Below, in pieces: positions 23,165-31,599 of a stretch of 32,447 bases of DNA. The stretch lies in contig JANXYU010000006.1 in assembly GCA_025355855.1 (NCBI GenBank), positions 1-32,447 of the forward strand. Direction: 5' to 3'. Position 1 is the first letter of the stretch. Every line of letters starts with the position of its first letter. A program made the position numbers and the translations under genes. The notes below the pieces were generated by a model. The model did not search any database. It was not told where the DNA came from and saw only the letters and a list, made by a program, of their open reading frames with translations. Source of the DNA: Actinomycetota bacterium (lineage in GTDB: Bacteria; Actinomycetota; JAHEXW01).

Positions 23165-24142
23165 ATGGTTAAACGTTTCATAGTCACGATTATCGCGGGG
23201 ATAACAATCGTCGGAGGAACTGCGGGCTGTCAAACTGCCAAACCAGAAACGGTTAAGCCGGTCCCGATCAAAACGGCGACCATCCGCGTCGGTACGCTGC
23301 CCGTCGAAGACGGCTTGCCTATCTTTGTCGCCGCCAAGAACGGTTACTTTAAAAAGAATCACCTTAACGTCGAGATAGTCAATTTCCAGTCAGCCCTGGA
23401 GTGTGATGCCGCTTTTCAAGCCGGCCAGATAGACGGCTTCATGGGAGACATTCTTGGCGCCGCTCTGCTCGACAACGCCGGTAATGACGTCTCCATCGTG
23501 ACGACTGTGCTGGGCGCTACCGCTAAGGAAGGTCGGTTTGCCATTGTCGCCGCGCCGAATTCCGGCATCACAACCGTCGATCAACTTAAAAACGTGCCGA
23601 TCGCGACCGCCAGCAATACGGTCATCGATTATATGATCCATCAGTCGCTCAAAGACAAGGGCTTCACGCCGGCCGAGATTCAGACAATCGAGGTCAAGAA
23701 ACTGCCGGTCCGGATGCAGATGCTGTTAGCCGGCCAGATCAAGGCGGCCGGGCTGCCTAACTTGATGGTCGTGCTAGCCGAAAAGCAGGGCGGTAAGATA
23801 ATCGTTGACGACACGAAAGCCGAGAACCTCAGCCAAACGGTGATCTTATTCAAAACCTCGTTCATTAAAGGTGATAAGTCCGCCATCGGCCGCTTCTTGA
23901 CATCTTTGAACCAGGCTGCCGCCGCCATCAACAAGGCTCCGAAGGCCTATACAGCCTTACTGGTCGAGAAAGCCAACCTGCCGGCGGGTCTGGCCCAGAC
24001 GTTTCAAGTGAGTCACTATCCGCAGGCCGGCTTGCCGGCGCCAAAAGACGTCAACCGTTTGCTAAACTGGATGAAAAGCAATCACACGATTAAGGACGAT
24101 ATCACCTATTCACGATTGACCATGGAGGTCAAACCCAAGTAG
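23165..24142 (+). CDS. ABC transporter substrate-binding lipoprotein (NitT/TauT, NMT1/ThiY-like)
   Basis: A 325-residue periplasmic-type binding protein. The start at ATG 23165 has an AGGGAG site and gives a basic, hydrophobic signal (VKRFIVTIIAGITIVGG) ending in a TAGC lipobox, so it is probably lipid-anchored. The mature part is a type II binding fold of the NMT1/SsuA/ThiY class: IRVGTLPVEDGLPIFVAAKNGYFKK, then FQAGQIDGFMGD, VDQLKNVPIATASNTVIDYM and MQMLLAGQIKAAGLPN. Substrates of this class include aliphatic sulfonates, nitrate, pyrimidine thiamine precursors and aromatic acids. It is joined to an ATPase, a permease and menA, which suggests an aromatic or quinone-related substrate, but this is inference. 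A start at 23111 would overlap the operator. Confidence 0.88.
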   Translation: MVKRFIVTIIAGITIVGGTAGCQTAKPETVKPVPIKTATIRVGTLPVEDGLPIFVAAKNGYFKKNHLNVEIVNFQSALECDAAFQAGQIDGFMGDILGAALLDNAGNDVSIVTTVLGATAKEGRFAIVAAPNSGITTVDQLKNVPIATASNTVIDYMIHQSLKDKGFTPAEIQTIEVKKLPVRMQMLLAGQIKAAGLPNLMVVLAEKQGGKIIVDDTKAENLSQTVILFKTSFIKGDKSAIGRFLTSLNQAAAAINKAPKAYTALLVEKANLPAGLAQTFQVSHYPQAGLPAPKDVNRLLNWMKSNHTIKDDITYSRLTMEVKPK

Positions 24143-24907
24143 ATGGATCGAGTCAAAGTTACCGATCTAAACGTTGAGTATCTGACCGGCGGGGACGCTA
24201 TGGCTGCCCTCGCCGGTCTGTCGTTTTCCGCCGAGCCCGGCGAGATTGTGGCCGTCATCGGCCCGTCCGGTTCCGGCAAGAGCACCCTTGTCTACTGTTT
24301 GGCCGGATTGCTGCCCCCGACCGGCGGCACGATCGAGATCAACGGTCAACGCTTGACCCGAGTTCGACCGGAGACCGCGGTCATTCTGCAGGACTACGGT
24401 TTGATTCCGTGGAAAACAGTCGCGGCGAACGCCGCCTTGGGACTTAAGCTGCGCGGCGAACCGGCCGGCCGAATCGCGGCCGACACCGAAAGCAGTTTGC
24501 GCAGCTTCGGGCTTTGGGACGTTCGGCGGCACTACCCCGCCCAGATCAGCGGCGGCCAGCGCCAACGCGTCGCCATCGCACGCGCTTTATCGCTCAACCC
24601 TTCTCTGCTGCTGATGGACGAACCCTTCAGTTCACTGGACGCTTTGACGCGGGAAAGCCTGCAAAACGTTTTCCTGGACATTTGGCGGCGCGACCATCTG
24701 ACGACCTTTCTTGTCACGCACAGTATCGAAGAAGCGGCGTTTCTGGGCCACAAGATCATGGTCTTGAGCGAGCGCCCCGCTAGAATCTTGGAGATCATCG
24801 ATAATCCGCGCCAGGGCGACGAGACCTTCCGGTCCAGCCCCGAATTCTTGCAAGTCTGCTCTCGTTTGCGCCAAGCGTTAAGGCAGGCGAGCAGCGATGT
24901 TGCGTAA
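24143..24907 (+). CDS. ABC transporter ATP-binding protein (NitT/TauT type)
   Basis: A 254-residue ATPase energising the import system. Walker A GPSGSGKST is near residue 46, the Q-loop is in ILQDYGLIPWKTV, the signature reads ISGGQRQRVAIARAL, and Walker B is LLLMDEPFSSLD followed by the H-loop in LVTHSIEEAA. The sequence closely follows SsuB/TauB-like subunits. The ATG begins immediately after the stop codon of the binding protein and the gene overlaps the permease gene by 11 bases, so all are translated together. Confidence 0.95.
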   Translation: MDRVKVTDLNVEYLTGGDAMAALAGLSFSAEPGEIVAVIGPSGSGKSTLVYCLAGLLPPTGGTIEINGQRLTRVRPETAVILQDYGLIPWKTVAANAALGLKLRGEPAGRIAADTESSLRSFGLWDVRRHYPAQISGGQRQRVAIARALSLNPSLLLMDEPFSSLDALTRESLQNVFLDIWRRDHLTTFLVTHSIEEAAFLGHKIMVLSERPARILEIIDNPRQGDETFRSSPEFLQVCSRLRQALRQASSDVA

Positions 24908-25634
24908 GGTCGCTCGCTACGGCTTGGCTATCGTGGTCTTTCTTGCTGTTTGGGCGATCGGCGCCGCCGTTTTGCGCACGCCAGCTCTGCCCGACCCATG
25001 GACCGTTATATCGCAGCCGGCGCTACTGTTCAATAAGCCGATGGCCGGCGATTTCGCGGTTAGCCTCTACCGTATCGTCACCGCGATTGCCTTGGGGAAC
25101 GTCCTGGCCCTCCCGCTTGGCCTCGTGATTGGGCAAACGCCAAGCCTGGACAGGTACGCGGCGCCGCTGATCTTCTTGACCTATCCGATCCCTAAGATTG
25201 TCTTCCTGCCCATCTTCATGGTTTTGTTGGGATTGGGCGACGCTAGCAAGATCGTCTTGATTGCCGTCGTTATTTTCTTCCAGATCCTGGTGACGGCCCG
25301 TGACGCCGCCCGGGCCGTTCCCGAACAATCGATTATGTCGCTGCGCTCATTGGGGGCCGGCCGAGCCCAGATATACCGGCATGTCATCTTTCCGGCCAGC
25401 CTGCCCGGCGTGTTCACGGCTCTGCGGATCAGCGTCGGCACCGCCATCGCCGTTTTGTTCTTGGCGGAATCGTTCGCCAGCCAAAACGGTCTGGGCTACG
25501 CGATTATAAACGCCTGGAGCGGCATGAATTACCCGCGCATGTTCGCGGCCATTCTGGCATTGGCGGTCTTGGGCGTGCTCCTCTATGAGGCCCTAGAACT
25601 GGCTGAAAGATGGGCCTGCCCGTGGACTCGCTGA
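24897..25634 (+). CDS. ABC transporter permease (NitT/TauT type)
   Basis: A 245-residue inner membrane permease with about six helices. The EAA-loop that docks to the ATPase is SLGAGRAQIYRHVIFPASLPGVFTALRIS. The N-terminal helix is followed by the usual ALPDPWTVI segment of SsuC/TauC-like proteins. It overlaps both neighbours (11 bases with the ATPase, 25 with menA). The C-terminus is short and ends in WACPWTR, where the overlap with menA lies. Confidence 0.94.
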   Translation: MLRKVARYGLAIVVFLAVWAIGAAVLRTPALPDPWTVISQPALLFNKPMAGDFAVSLYRIVTAIALGNVLALPLGLVIGQTPSLDRYAAPLIFLTYPIPKIVFLPIFMVLLGLGDASKIVLIAVVIFFQILVTARDAARAVPEQSIMSLRSLGAGRAQIYRHVIFPASLPGVFTALRISVGTAIAVLFLAESFASQNGLGYAIINAWSGMNYPRMFAAILALAVLGVLLYEALELAERWACPWTR

Positions 25635-26533
25635 CCGCCGCGCCTGCCAACTGGCGCGTCTGGTGGCTGGCCATCCGGCCGAAAACGTTGCCGGCCGCCG
25701 CTGCGGGAGTCATTATGGGCGGCGTCCTGGCTTGGAGCGAAGGCCATTGGTCGACTATGCTGTGGCTGATTGCTTTGTCCATCGCCTGTCTGCTGCAGAT
25801 TGCCAGTAACCTCGCCAACGACGTCTACGACGCTGAGCGAGGCACCGACACCGCCGACCGGAAAGGCCCCACCAGAGTGACTCAATCCGGCCTGCTCTCG
25901 GCCCGCGCGGTCAAGATAGGGATGACCGCGACGCTGGTGGTCGCTTTGGGGCTCGGATTGTACCTTACCTATCGGCGCGGGTGGATCGTCTTGGCTGTCG
26001 GGCTGGCGGCTATGGCGGCAGCCGTGCTCTATACAGGCGGCCCCTTCCCTTACGGGTATCACGGCCTGGGCGATCTTTTCGTGTACCTTTTCTTCGGCCA
26101 GGCGGCGGTGACCGGCACCTACTTTGTCATGGCAGGCCGAACGACCCCTCTGGCCTGGATAATGGCCATTCCGCCGGGACTGATCATTACCGCGCTACTG
26201 GTCGTTAATAACTTGAGAGACATCGACGAAGACAAGGCGGCCGGCAAGAAGACCTTAACGGTACGGATTGGCCCGTTATGGACGAAGATCGAATACTGGC
26301 TTTGTCTAACAATCGCTTTCCTGGTTCCGCCGGCCCTTATTGTAGCCGGCTACCTGCCGCTTCCGACCCTGACTTACCTTCTGGCCGCGCCCTTAGCCAT
26401 TCAAGTCTCCCGGGGAATCGCGGTTAAGAGCGGGCCGGCATTGAACGCCGCCTTAGCAATGACCGCGCGTCTGGCGTTCTTCTACAGCCTCTTCTTCGCC
26501 GCCGGCTTGCTGGCTGCCGGCCTGCTCAAATAA
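25610..26533 (+). CDS. menA: 1,4-dihydroxy-2-naphthoate polyprenyltransferase (MenA)
   Basis: A 307-residue UbiA-superfamily enzyme that prenylates DHNA to demethylmenaquinone in the membrane. Both Asp-rich motifs are present: NLANDVYDAERGTDTADRKGP (first, NDxxD) and VNNLRDIDEDKAAGKKTL (second), with the MenA-type IRPKTLPAAAAGV N-terminus and about eight helices. The ATG at 25610 overlaps the permease by 25 bases; a GTG at 25622 is an alternative. No other menaquinone genes are in the window. It ends just before a strong terminator, so it is the last gene of the ABC operon. Confidence 0.94.
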   Translation: MGLPVDSLTAAPANWRVWWLAIRPKTLPAAAAGVIMGGVLAWSEGHWSTMLWLIALSIACLLQIASNLANDVYDAERGTDTADRKGPTRVTQSGLLSARAVKIGMTATLVVALGLGLYLTYRRGWIVLAVGLAAMAAAVLYTGGPFPYGYHGLGDLFVYLFFGQAAVTGTYFVMAGRTTPLAWIMAIPPGLIITALLVVNNLRDIDEDKAAGKKTLTVRIGPLWTKIEYWLCLTIAFLVPPALIVAGYLPLPTLTYLLAAPLAIQVSRGIAVKSGPALNAALAMTARLAFFYSLFFAAGLLAAGLLK

Positions 26534-26536
26534 TAA

Positions 26537-26572
26537 GGGGGAGCTTTGATACCCGGATATCAAAGCTCCCCC
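26537..26572. terminator. Strong bidirectional hairpin terminator between menA and the OFA gene
   Basis: A perfect 15-bp stem, GGGGGAGCTTTGATA (26537-26551) with its complement at 26558-26572, encloses the loop CCCGGA. It starts 3 bases after the menA stop. On the minus strand the stem is followed by TTATTATTT, a usable U-rich tract for the convergent MFS transcript; on the plus strand the tail is only moderately T-rich. Confidence 0.85.
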
Positions 26573-26627
26573 ATTATGTCTTGATCGTGGATTTACTTGT
26601 TACTTTATATATTCTACGTTTTATGCC

Positions 26628-27983
26628 TTAACCCTCAGGCGCCAACTCCGCTTCTTCCAAAGTCGTCATATCGACCGTTTTTGGGGCCCGAACTGCCATC
26701 GTCATCGCCGCGGCCGCGACGCAGAGGCCGGCGGCTAACGCGTAAGCGCTATTATACGACTTCGTGGCGTCAAATATGGACGCAGCCGTCTGCGCTCCAA
26801 AAACTCCGCCAACACCCCAAGCGGTGAAGACAAGCCCGTAGTTGACGCCCATGTTCTTGACGCCGAAGTAATCGCCGACCGTGGCCGGGAACAGAGTCAA
26901 GTTGGCCCCATAGTTAAAGCCGACGCCAAAGGCCCCGATGACCAGCATAACCTGGCTGGCGCTCAACCAAAGAACGCCCATGAACAGAGCCTGCGATATG
27001 AAGAAGACCATCATCGTCATGGTCCGTCCTATCTTGTCCGAGACCAAACCGGCAACGATACGCCCGCTGGCATTACCGATTGCCAAAATGGCTACCAGGA
27101 TAAAGCCGAGAGCGGCCTGATCCGCCGGCAGCTGTGCCTTGGCGATCTTCGCCATGTGTCCAATGATCATAAGACCCGCGAACGCGACAAACGCGTACAT
27201 CACCCATAGTGCATAGAACTGCCAGGTCTTAATCATTTCGTGCCAGTCATACTCTCTTTTCCCCGCGACCGGAGCTTTGCTCGATTTCACTTTTGTGCTG
27301 GTGTCTGCCGGCACCTCGTATTCTTTCGGCGGGTTGTTCAAGAACTGAGAGACGATTACCGTGACGACCAGGAACGCGATGCCTAGAATCATGAATGTCT
27401 TGTTGACGCCCAAGGCAAGACCGGCGATCTGCGTGAATTTCAGATCGACCTTCGCTCCCAGCAGATACGTCGTCAATGGAGAGATATAGACTGACGCCAA
27501 ACCAAAGCCGGCGACGACTATACCCGTGATCATGCCTTTCTTGGTCGGATTAAACCATTTTACCGCCGCCGGCGTGGCCGAGGCGTATCCCAGACCGATA
27601 CCGGTCCCGCCCAAGATACCGAAGCCCACAACCATAAGGGCAATAGTGCCCTTAGGCGCGAAGCTAGCCACGATTAGACCCAGACCGATCAAAGCGCCAC
27701 CAATTGTCGCCACGATCCTGGGCCCGAATTTGTCCTGGGCGCGGCCTGCAAAAACCATTACGACGGCGAAGACGCCGAGCGCCACAGAATAGGGCAGTGA
27801 CGCCTGTGCGGCCGTCAATCCCCAAGTAGTGGCGCTTACTGCTCCCGTCGTGGGATCGACTTTCGGGGCCGAAATATAGGCCGCGATAACGCTCCAGGAA
27901 TACAGGACGCCGAGACATAGATTTATCGCCACTCCTGAAGCAACGACCAACCAACCTTTGTTTCTAGTGACTTCCGCACTCAT
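26628..27983 (-). CDS. MFS transporter of the oxalate/formate antiporter (OFA) family
   Basis: A 451-residue 12-helix major facilitator. The OFA family signature is clear: KGWLVVASGVAINLCLGVLYSWSV at the start, GLGYASATPAAVKWFNPTKKGMITG in the cytoplasmic loop region, and VSDKIGRTMTMM later. A long hydrophilic loop (~200-245, PPKEYEVPADTSTKVKSSK) separates the halves. Substrates of OFA proteins include oxalate/formate and other small carboxylates; the Arg/Lys pair of true OxlT cannot be confirmed here. The ATG at 27983 has a perfect GAAGGAGGT site. It is preceded by a 450-base gap and stands alone as a transcription unit. Confidence 0.9.
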   Translation of the reverse strand: MSAEVTRNKGWLVVASGVAINLCLGVLYSWSVIAAYISAPKVDPTTGAVSATTWGLTAAQASLPYSVALGVFAVVMVFAGRAQDKFGPRIVATIGGALIGLGLIVASFAPKGTIALMVVGFGILGGTGIGLGYASATPAAVKWFNPTKKGMITGIVVAGFGLASVYISPLTTYLLGAKVDLKFTQIAGLALGVNKTFMILGIAFLVVTVIVSQFLNNPPKEYEVPADTSTKVKSSKAPVAGKREYDWHEMIKTWQFYALWVMYAFVAFAGLMIIGHMAKIAKAQLPADQAALGFILVAILAIGNASGRIVAGLVSDKIGRTMTMMVFFISQALFMGVLWLSASQVMLVIGAFGVGFNYGANLTLFPATVGDYFGVKNMGVNYGLVFTAWGVGGVFGAQTAASIFDATKSYNSAYALAAGLCVAAAAMTMAVRAPKTVDMTTLEEAELAPEG

Positions 27984-28433
27984 AAGATCTACCTCCTTCT
28001 AAGACGTTTGCGTTGATATTACCTTTCTCGAATAACCCGGGTGAACTGGCTATAGATATACCTATTCTTTTGCGCTCCTCCTTTCCTTGGAAATTGTGTA
28101 CGCGCTTTAGCTCGCGCCCGCGTCAAGCCCTGGCTACGATAGCAATGACATTTGTGGGATACATATCACGCCGCGGCCGGCAACGGCATCGATGGGGTCA
28201 GATTGATCATGGGCGAGCGTTAGCGGCTTCGACAGAGACAGCCTGGACATGAACTCGTAATCGCAACACAGTACTTGATTCATGCTAACCACCAATAAGT
28301 GAGCGGTTCTTGTAGCAGGTGTTACTTATTCCTACGATTATGAACGTGGCGAACACGAAATGCAAGAAGTTTTTTACATTTCTTTCTGAGCTGTGCACGG
28401 GCCGCTTTACAAGCGCCATTATTGGCTTAACGG
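27984..28433. other. Long non-coding gap upstream of the OFA transporter gene
   Basis: No convincing gene was found in these 450 bases; a 79-codon plus-strand frame here has no ribosome binding site or recognisable protein. Small dyads occur: CGCTT/AAGCG at 28403-28415 (after the nadE stop, possibly a weak terminator) and GAAATG/CATTTC at 28357-28382. On the minus strand an AAAGGAGGAG sequence (near 28075-28084) looks like a ribosome binding site but no start codon follows at proper distance. The leader of the transporter may be long. Confidence 0.5.
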
Positions 28434-30062
28434 CTACTTGTTCCGGCGGTACCCGTTAGTAATCGGTAGGCGGCGATCCTTACCGAAAGCCTTGGCGGTA
28501 ATCTTGATGCCGGGCGGCGCCTGGCGGCGTTTATATTCGTTGCGGTCGATTAAGCGGGTGACATTGTCTACCGTGGCGCGAGGGTAACCCAACGCCTCGA
28601 TCTCATCCGGGCTAAGGTCTTGTTCGACATAGGCGTTGATTATCGGGTCAAGGATGTCGTAAGGCGGCAACGAGTCAGTATCCTTCTGGTCGGGACGAAG
28701 TTCGGCCGTTGGCGCCTTATTGATGACGTTGGCCGGCATTACGGGAGACACGGCGTTCCGAAAGTCGGCGAGTTTATAGACAAGGGTCTTCGGGACGTCC
28801 TTAATGACCTCGAAGCCCCCCGCCATGTCACCGTACAAAGTCGCGTACCCTACAGCCATTTCACTTTTGTTTCCCGTGGCCAAGACTATCCAATGAAATT
28901 TGTTTGCCAGGGCCATAAGCATTGTGCCTCTGATGCGCGCCTGGAGATTCTCTTCGGCCACATTAAAAGGCAGCGTACCGAAATAGGGGCGAAGCGTAGC
29001 CAGATAAGTTTCGAACACGTTATCTATATCAATAACTTTAAACTCTATTTTGAGCAGCGCAGCAGTCTCGGCGGCGTCTTCCCGACTGTCTTCGCTGGAA
29101 AATCGAGTCGGCATATAGACGGCCTTGACGTTGTCCGCGCCCACCGCGTCGACGGCTATGGCCGCTGCCAGCGCTGAATCGATCCCGCCGCTCATCCCCA
29201 GGACCGCCGTCGTGAACCCGTTTTTACTCATGTAGTCACGCGTTCCAAGAACCAGAGCGGCGTACACCTCAGCAGCTTCGCCCAAGGGCGTTGCGGGAGC
29301 GGTGATCGCCTCACCCGAGCCGGTAGACGCATCTATGTCGAAGACAAGCATGTCCTCCTTAAACTGCAGCCCTTGCGTCAGCACGCTGCCGTCCGGCCGC
29401 ACTACGATACTCTGGCCGTCAAAGACTAGCTCATCCTGTCCGCCGACTAGATTCACATAGGCCAACCAGTCGCCTGTCTCAATCGCCCGATCGCGCAACA
29501 TCAGCTCTCGCTCTCGTCCCTTCGCCATATGATATGGCGAAGCGTTAATGTTCAGAATCAGTTCGGCGCCTTGCTTGGCCGCTTTCCAGGCCGGCCCCTT
29601 GTCTTCCCAAATATCTTGACAGATGGTGATACCAATCTTCGTTCCATTGACTGTGAAGACGCCGCTGTCCTGCCCCGGCGCGAAGTAACGCTGCTCGTCA
29701 AAGACGCCGTAATTAGGCAAAGCCACCTTGCGATAGATATGTTTTATCTGCCCCCCGTGCAGCACCGCGGCGGAGTTGTATATCTTGCCGTCTTCCCCGG
29801 CTTCGGGGAAACCGACAACCGCGTAGATGTCACCCGTAGCCGAGGCTAAATCATGCAGCGCGGCCTGGCTGTCAAACAAAAATTGTGGCTGGTGGAGGAG
29901 GTCTTCCGGCGGATATCCGCAAATGGTCAGTTCTGGAAACACGGCAATATCAGCGCCGCTTTCGGCGGCGGCGGCGCAATGGACGAGGATGCGGGCGGCG
30001 TTGCCTTTCAGGTCGCCAACAACCGTATTAATCTGACACAAGGCGACTCGTAATAGCGCCAT
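28434..30062 (-). CDS. nadE: Glutamine-dependent NAD+ synthetase
   Basis: A 542-residue two-domain enzyme making NAD+ from deamido-NAD+, ATP and glutamine. Residues ~1-250 are a nitrilase-like glutaminase with the Glu-Lys-Cys triad visible in VFPELTICGYP, YRKVALPNYGVFDE and ITICQDIWED. Residues ~260-542 are the ATP-pyrophosphatase synthetase with the P-loop GMSGGIDSALAAA, followed by MPTRFSSEDS and the GNKSEMAVGYATLYGDMAGGF loop. Length and domain order match bacterial NadE of the glutamine type. The ATG starts 3 bases after the methyltransferase stop with no clear ribosome binding site, suggesting coupling. Confidence 0.97.
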   Translation of the reverse strand: MALLRVALCQINTVVGDLKGNAARILVHCAAAAESGADIAVFPELTICGYPPEDLLHQPQFLFDSQAALHDLASATGDIYAVVGFPEAGEDGKIYNSAAVLHGGQIKHIYRKVALPNYGVFDEQRYFAPGQDSGVFTVNGTKIGITICQDIWEDKGPAWKAAKQGAELILNINASPYHMAKGRERELMLRDRAIETGDWLAYVNLVGGQDELVFDGQSIVVRPDGSVLTQGLQFKEDMLVFDIDASTGSGEAITAPATPLGEAAEVYAALVLGTRDYMSKNGFTTAVLGMSGGIDSALAAAIAVDAVGADNVKAVYMPTRFSSEDSREDAAETAALLKIEFKVIDIDNVFETYLATLRPYFGTLPFNVAEENLQARIRGTMLMALANKFHWIVLATGNKSEMAVGYATLYGDMAGGFEVIKDVPKTLVYKLADFRNAVSPVMPANVINKAPTAELRPDQKDTDSLPPYDILDPIINAYVEQDLSPDEIEALGYPRATVDNVTRLIDRNEYKRRQAPPGIKITAKAFGKDRRLPITNGYRRNK

Positions 30063-30065
30063 GAT

Positions 30066-30629
30066 CTAAGTAAATACCGCTGTGTAGTGATATGGATAAA
30101 GGTCCGGCTGGTCAACCAGGCGGAAGCCGGCAAACACGATTGTCTCGATCGCCTCCGCTTGGGGGATTCGCTCAGCTAGGGGCGGACCGACTGGGGTTTC
30201 TTCCGCCTTCCAATCGACTATTACCAGACGACCGTTCGGTTTTATCAGGCGACGTAATTCCCAGCCCAGGACGCCCGCATCTGTTATCTCGTGCCAAACG
30301 TTTGCTATCAGGACAATGTCCGCCACCGCGTCGGACAAAGCGATTGTGGCTCCATCCGTAGCCAGTTCGGTAATGTTGGCTTGTCCCTGATCCGCCGCCT
30401 TGGCAGCCAAAAGATCGCGCATTCGCGGGCTGACGTCAACACCGATAACAGAACCACCCGAAAGTTTCTTGGCCAAAGGTAAGGCGAAGAACCCGGTGCC
30501 GGAGCCGACGTCGATGACTGTTTCGTCACCGCGCAACGTCAACCATTCAATCAAAAGGGCTGGATCTTCCCATTTGTACCGTTCCGGGTCGTCCAACCGG
30601 GCGTGGTGCTCAGGATTAAAGCGATGCAA
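30066..30629 (-). CDS. Class I SAM-dependent methyltransferase
   Basis: A 187-residue Rossmann-fold methyltransferase. Motif I is VIDVGSGTGFFALPLAKKL, the acidic ribose-binding residue follows in VIGVDVSPRM, and later motifs are IVLIANVWHEI and LRRLIKPNGRLVIVDWK. The start is a TTG at 30629 with a GGAGG site about 5 bases away. It overlaps the metallo-beta-lactamase gene by 14 bases and precedes nadE by 3, so the three form an operon. The UbiE/Methyltransf_11 class covers many substrates and the target is not known. Confidence 0.88.
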   Translation of the reverse strand: MHRFNPEHHARLDDPERYKWEDPALLIEWLTLRGDETVIDVGSGTGFFALPLAKKLSGGSVIGVDVSPRMRDLLAAKAADQGQANITELATDGATIALSDAVADIVLIANVWHEITDAGVLGWELRRLIKPNGRLVIVDWKAEETPVGPPLAERIPQAEAIETIVFAGFRLVDQPDLYPYHYTAVFT

Positions 30630-31482
30630 TCGTCCTCCAATAACCCGCGTAGTCTCGTACGTAGAACTCTATCATTTGCCGCTCCAGCAAGCAGCCCAAA
30701 AATCCCTTGACTGTTGTGACGCTTAACCAGTACTGAGCTGGGTTTTCCTTGAGATTGAGCAGGCCCGAGACTCGAGCGATTATCTCTTCGGTCGTCCGCG
30801 GTTGCTTCAACTCCCTCAAGACGAGCGCTTCTATGGCTTCGATACGCTCTACATGATGTTGAATATCCAAAACGCTGTCCGTCTTGTCGACCGGGTATCC
30901 ATGCGCCGGCACCAACCAATCAAAGTCCAAACCTTGAATAAGTTCCAGCGAGCTCTTGACGAGGCCGACATCGATTGCGTAAGGCAATGGATGTTTTTGC
31001 CAAAGTTCCCTTATATATAGGGCGTCACCGGTGAACAAAACACCGTCGGCAGTCAGCATTCCGGCGTGCCCGAGCGTGTGACCGCTCAACGGGATGACCT
31101 GTATACCGGGTCCGCTCCACTCATCCAAGTAGCCGTCTACAAAGCAGCCCTCGCCCCGGAACAGCTTTGTGACCATTTCGTCGGACGGTTTAGCCCAGCT
31201 GAACATTCCGCGTATATTGACCTCGGGGTTCTCCACCAAGGCTACCTCTTCGCGAGGAGCAATGATCCTGGAACCGGCGCGCCGCATAGAGGCGGCGCAA
31301 GCGAAATGGTCGGCGTGGCCGTGCGTAATGAGAATCTCCTCGACCGGCAGTCCCGTATAGACCACCTCATCGGGACCGGTATCGATCAACCGGCCTTTAT
31401 AGAAACCAGAGTTGGTGAGTCCGGGGAAATAATAGGTATCTCTGGCAAGAAGTACCTTGCTTTTGACGGGCGAGTTTTGCAT
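30616..31482 (-). CDS. Metallo-beta-lactamase-fold hydrolase
   Basis: A 288-residue protein. The metal-binding motif HGHADHF is in ILITHGHADHFACAASM near residue 54, with further ligands in LSGHTLGHAGM, FTGDALY and LVPAHGYPV, giving the usual binuclear site. The C-terminal ~80 residues (IEALVLRELKQPRTTEEIIARV...) look like a small winged-helix-type extension, as in LACTB2-like members. Possible activities are thioester or phosphodiester hydrolysis. The ATG at 31482 has only a weak site upstream. Confidence 0.9.
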   Translation of the reverse strand: MQNSPVKSKVLLARDTYYFPGLTNSGFYKGRLIDTGPDEVVYTGLPVEEILITHGHADHFACAASMRRAGSRIIAPREEVALVENPEVNIRGMFSWAKPSDEMVTKLFRGEGCFVDGYLDEWSGPGIQVIPLSGHTLGHAGMLTADGVLFTGDALYIRELWQKHPLPYAIDVGLVKSSLELIQGLDFDWLVPAHGYPVDKTDSVLDIQHHVERIEAIEALVLRELKQPRTTEEIIARVSGLLNLKENPAQYWLSVTTVKGFLGCLLERQMIEFYVRDYAGYWRTIASL

Positions 31483-31535
31483 GAACTTATCTTAGCACAA
31501 GGCCGGATGCGCTTATCCCAGGCAGATGACAAGAA

Positions 31536-31570
31536 AAAACGCGAGACGCATAAATTACGTCTCGCGTTTT
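31536..31570. terminator. Intrinsic terminator after the CX3CH-repeat gene
   Basis: A 13-bp perfect stem, AAAACGCGAGACG (31536-31548) with CGTCTCGCGTTTT (31558-31570), encloses a 9-base loop. Both sides carry A/T runs, so on the minus strand it ends in a T6 tract typical of Rho-independent terminators. It lies 29 bases past the stop of the repeat-protein gene and just before the metallo-beta-lactamase start. Confidence 0.85.
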
Positions 31571-31599
31571 CGAGAAAAACCCTGACGTGCCGAGTGCGT

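Noticed and set aside
26597-26827. 76-codon frame after the menA terminator
   Set aside because: It lies opposite the end of the OFA gene and is a low-complexity Arg/Pro-rich shadow.
28013-28252. 79-codon plus-strand frame in the gap before the OFA gene
   Set aside because: No ribosome binding site, no family resemblance and Arg/Pro-rich composition typical of antisense noise.
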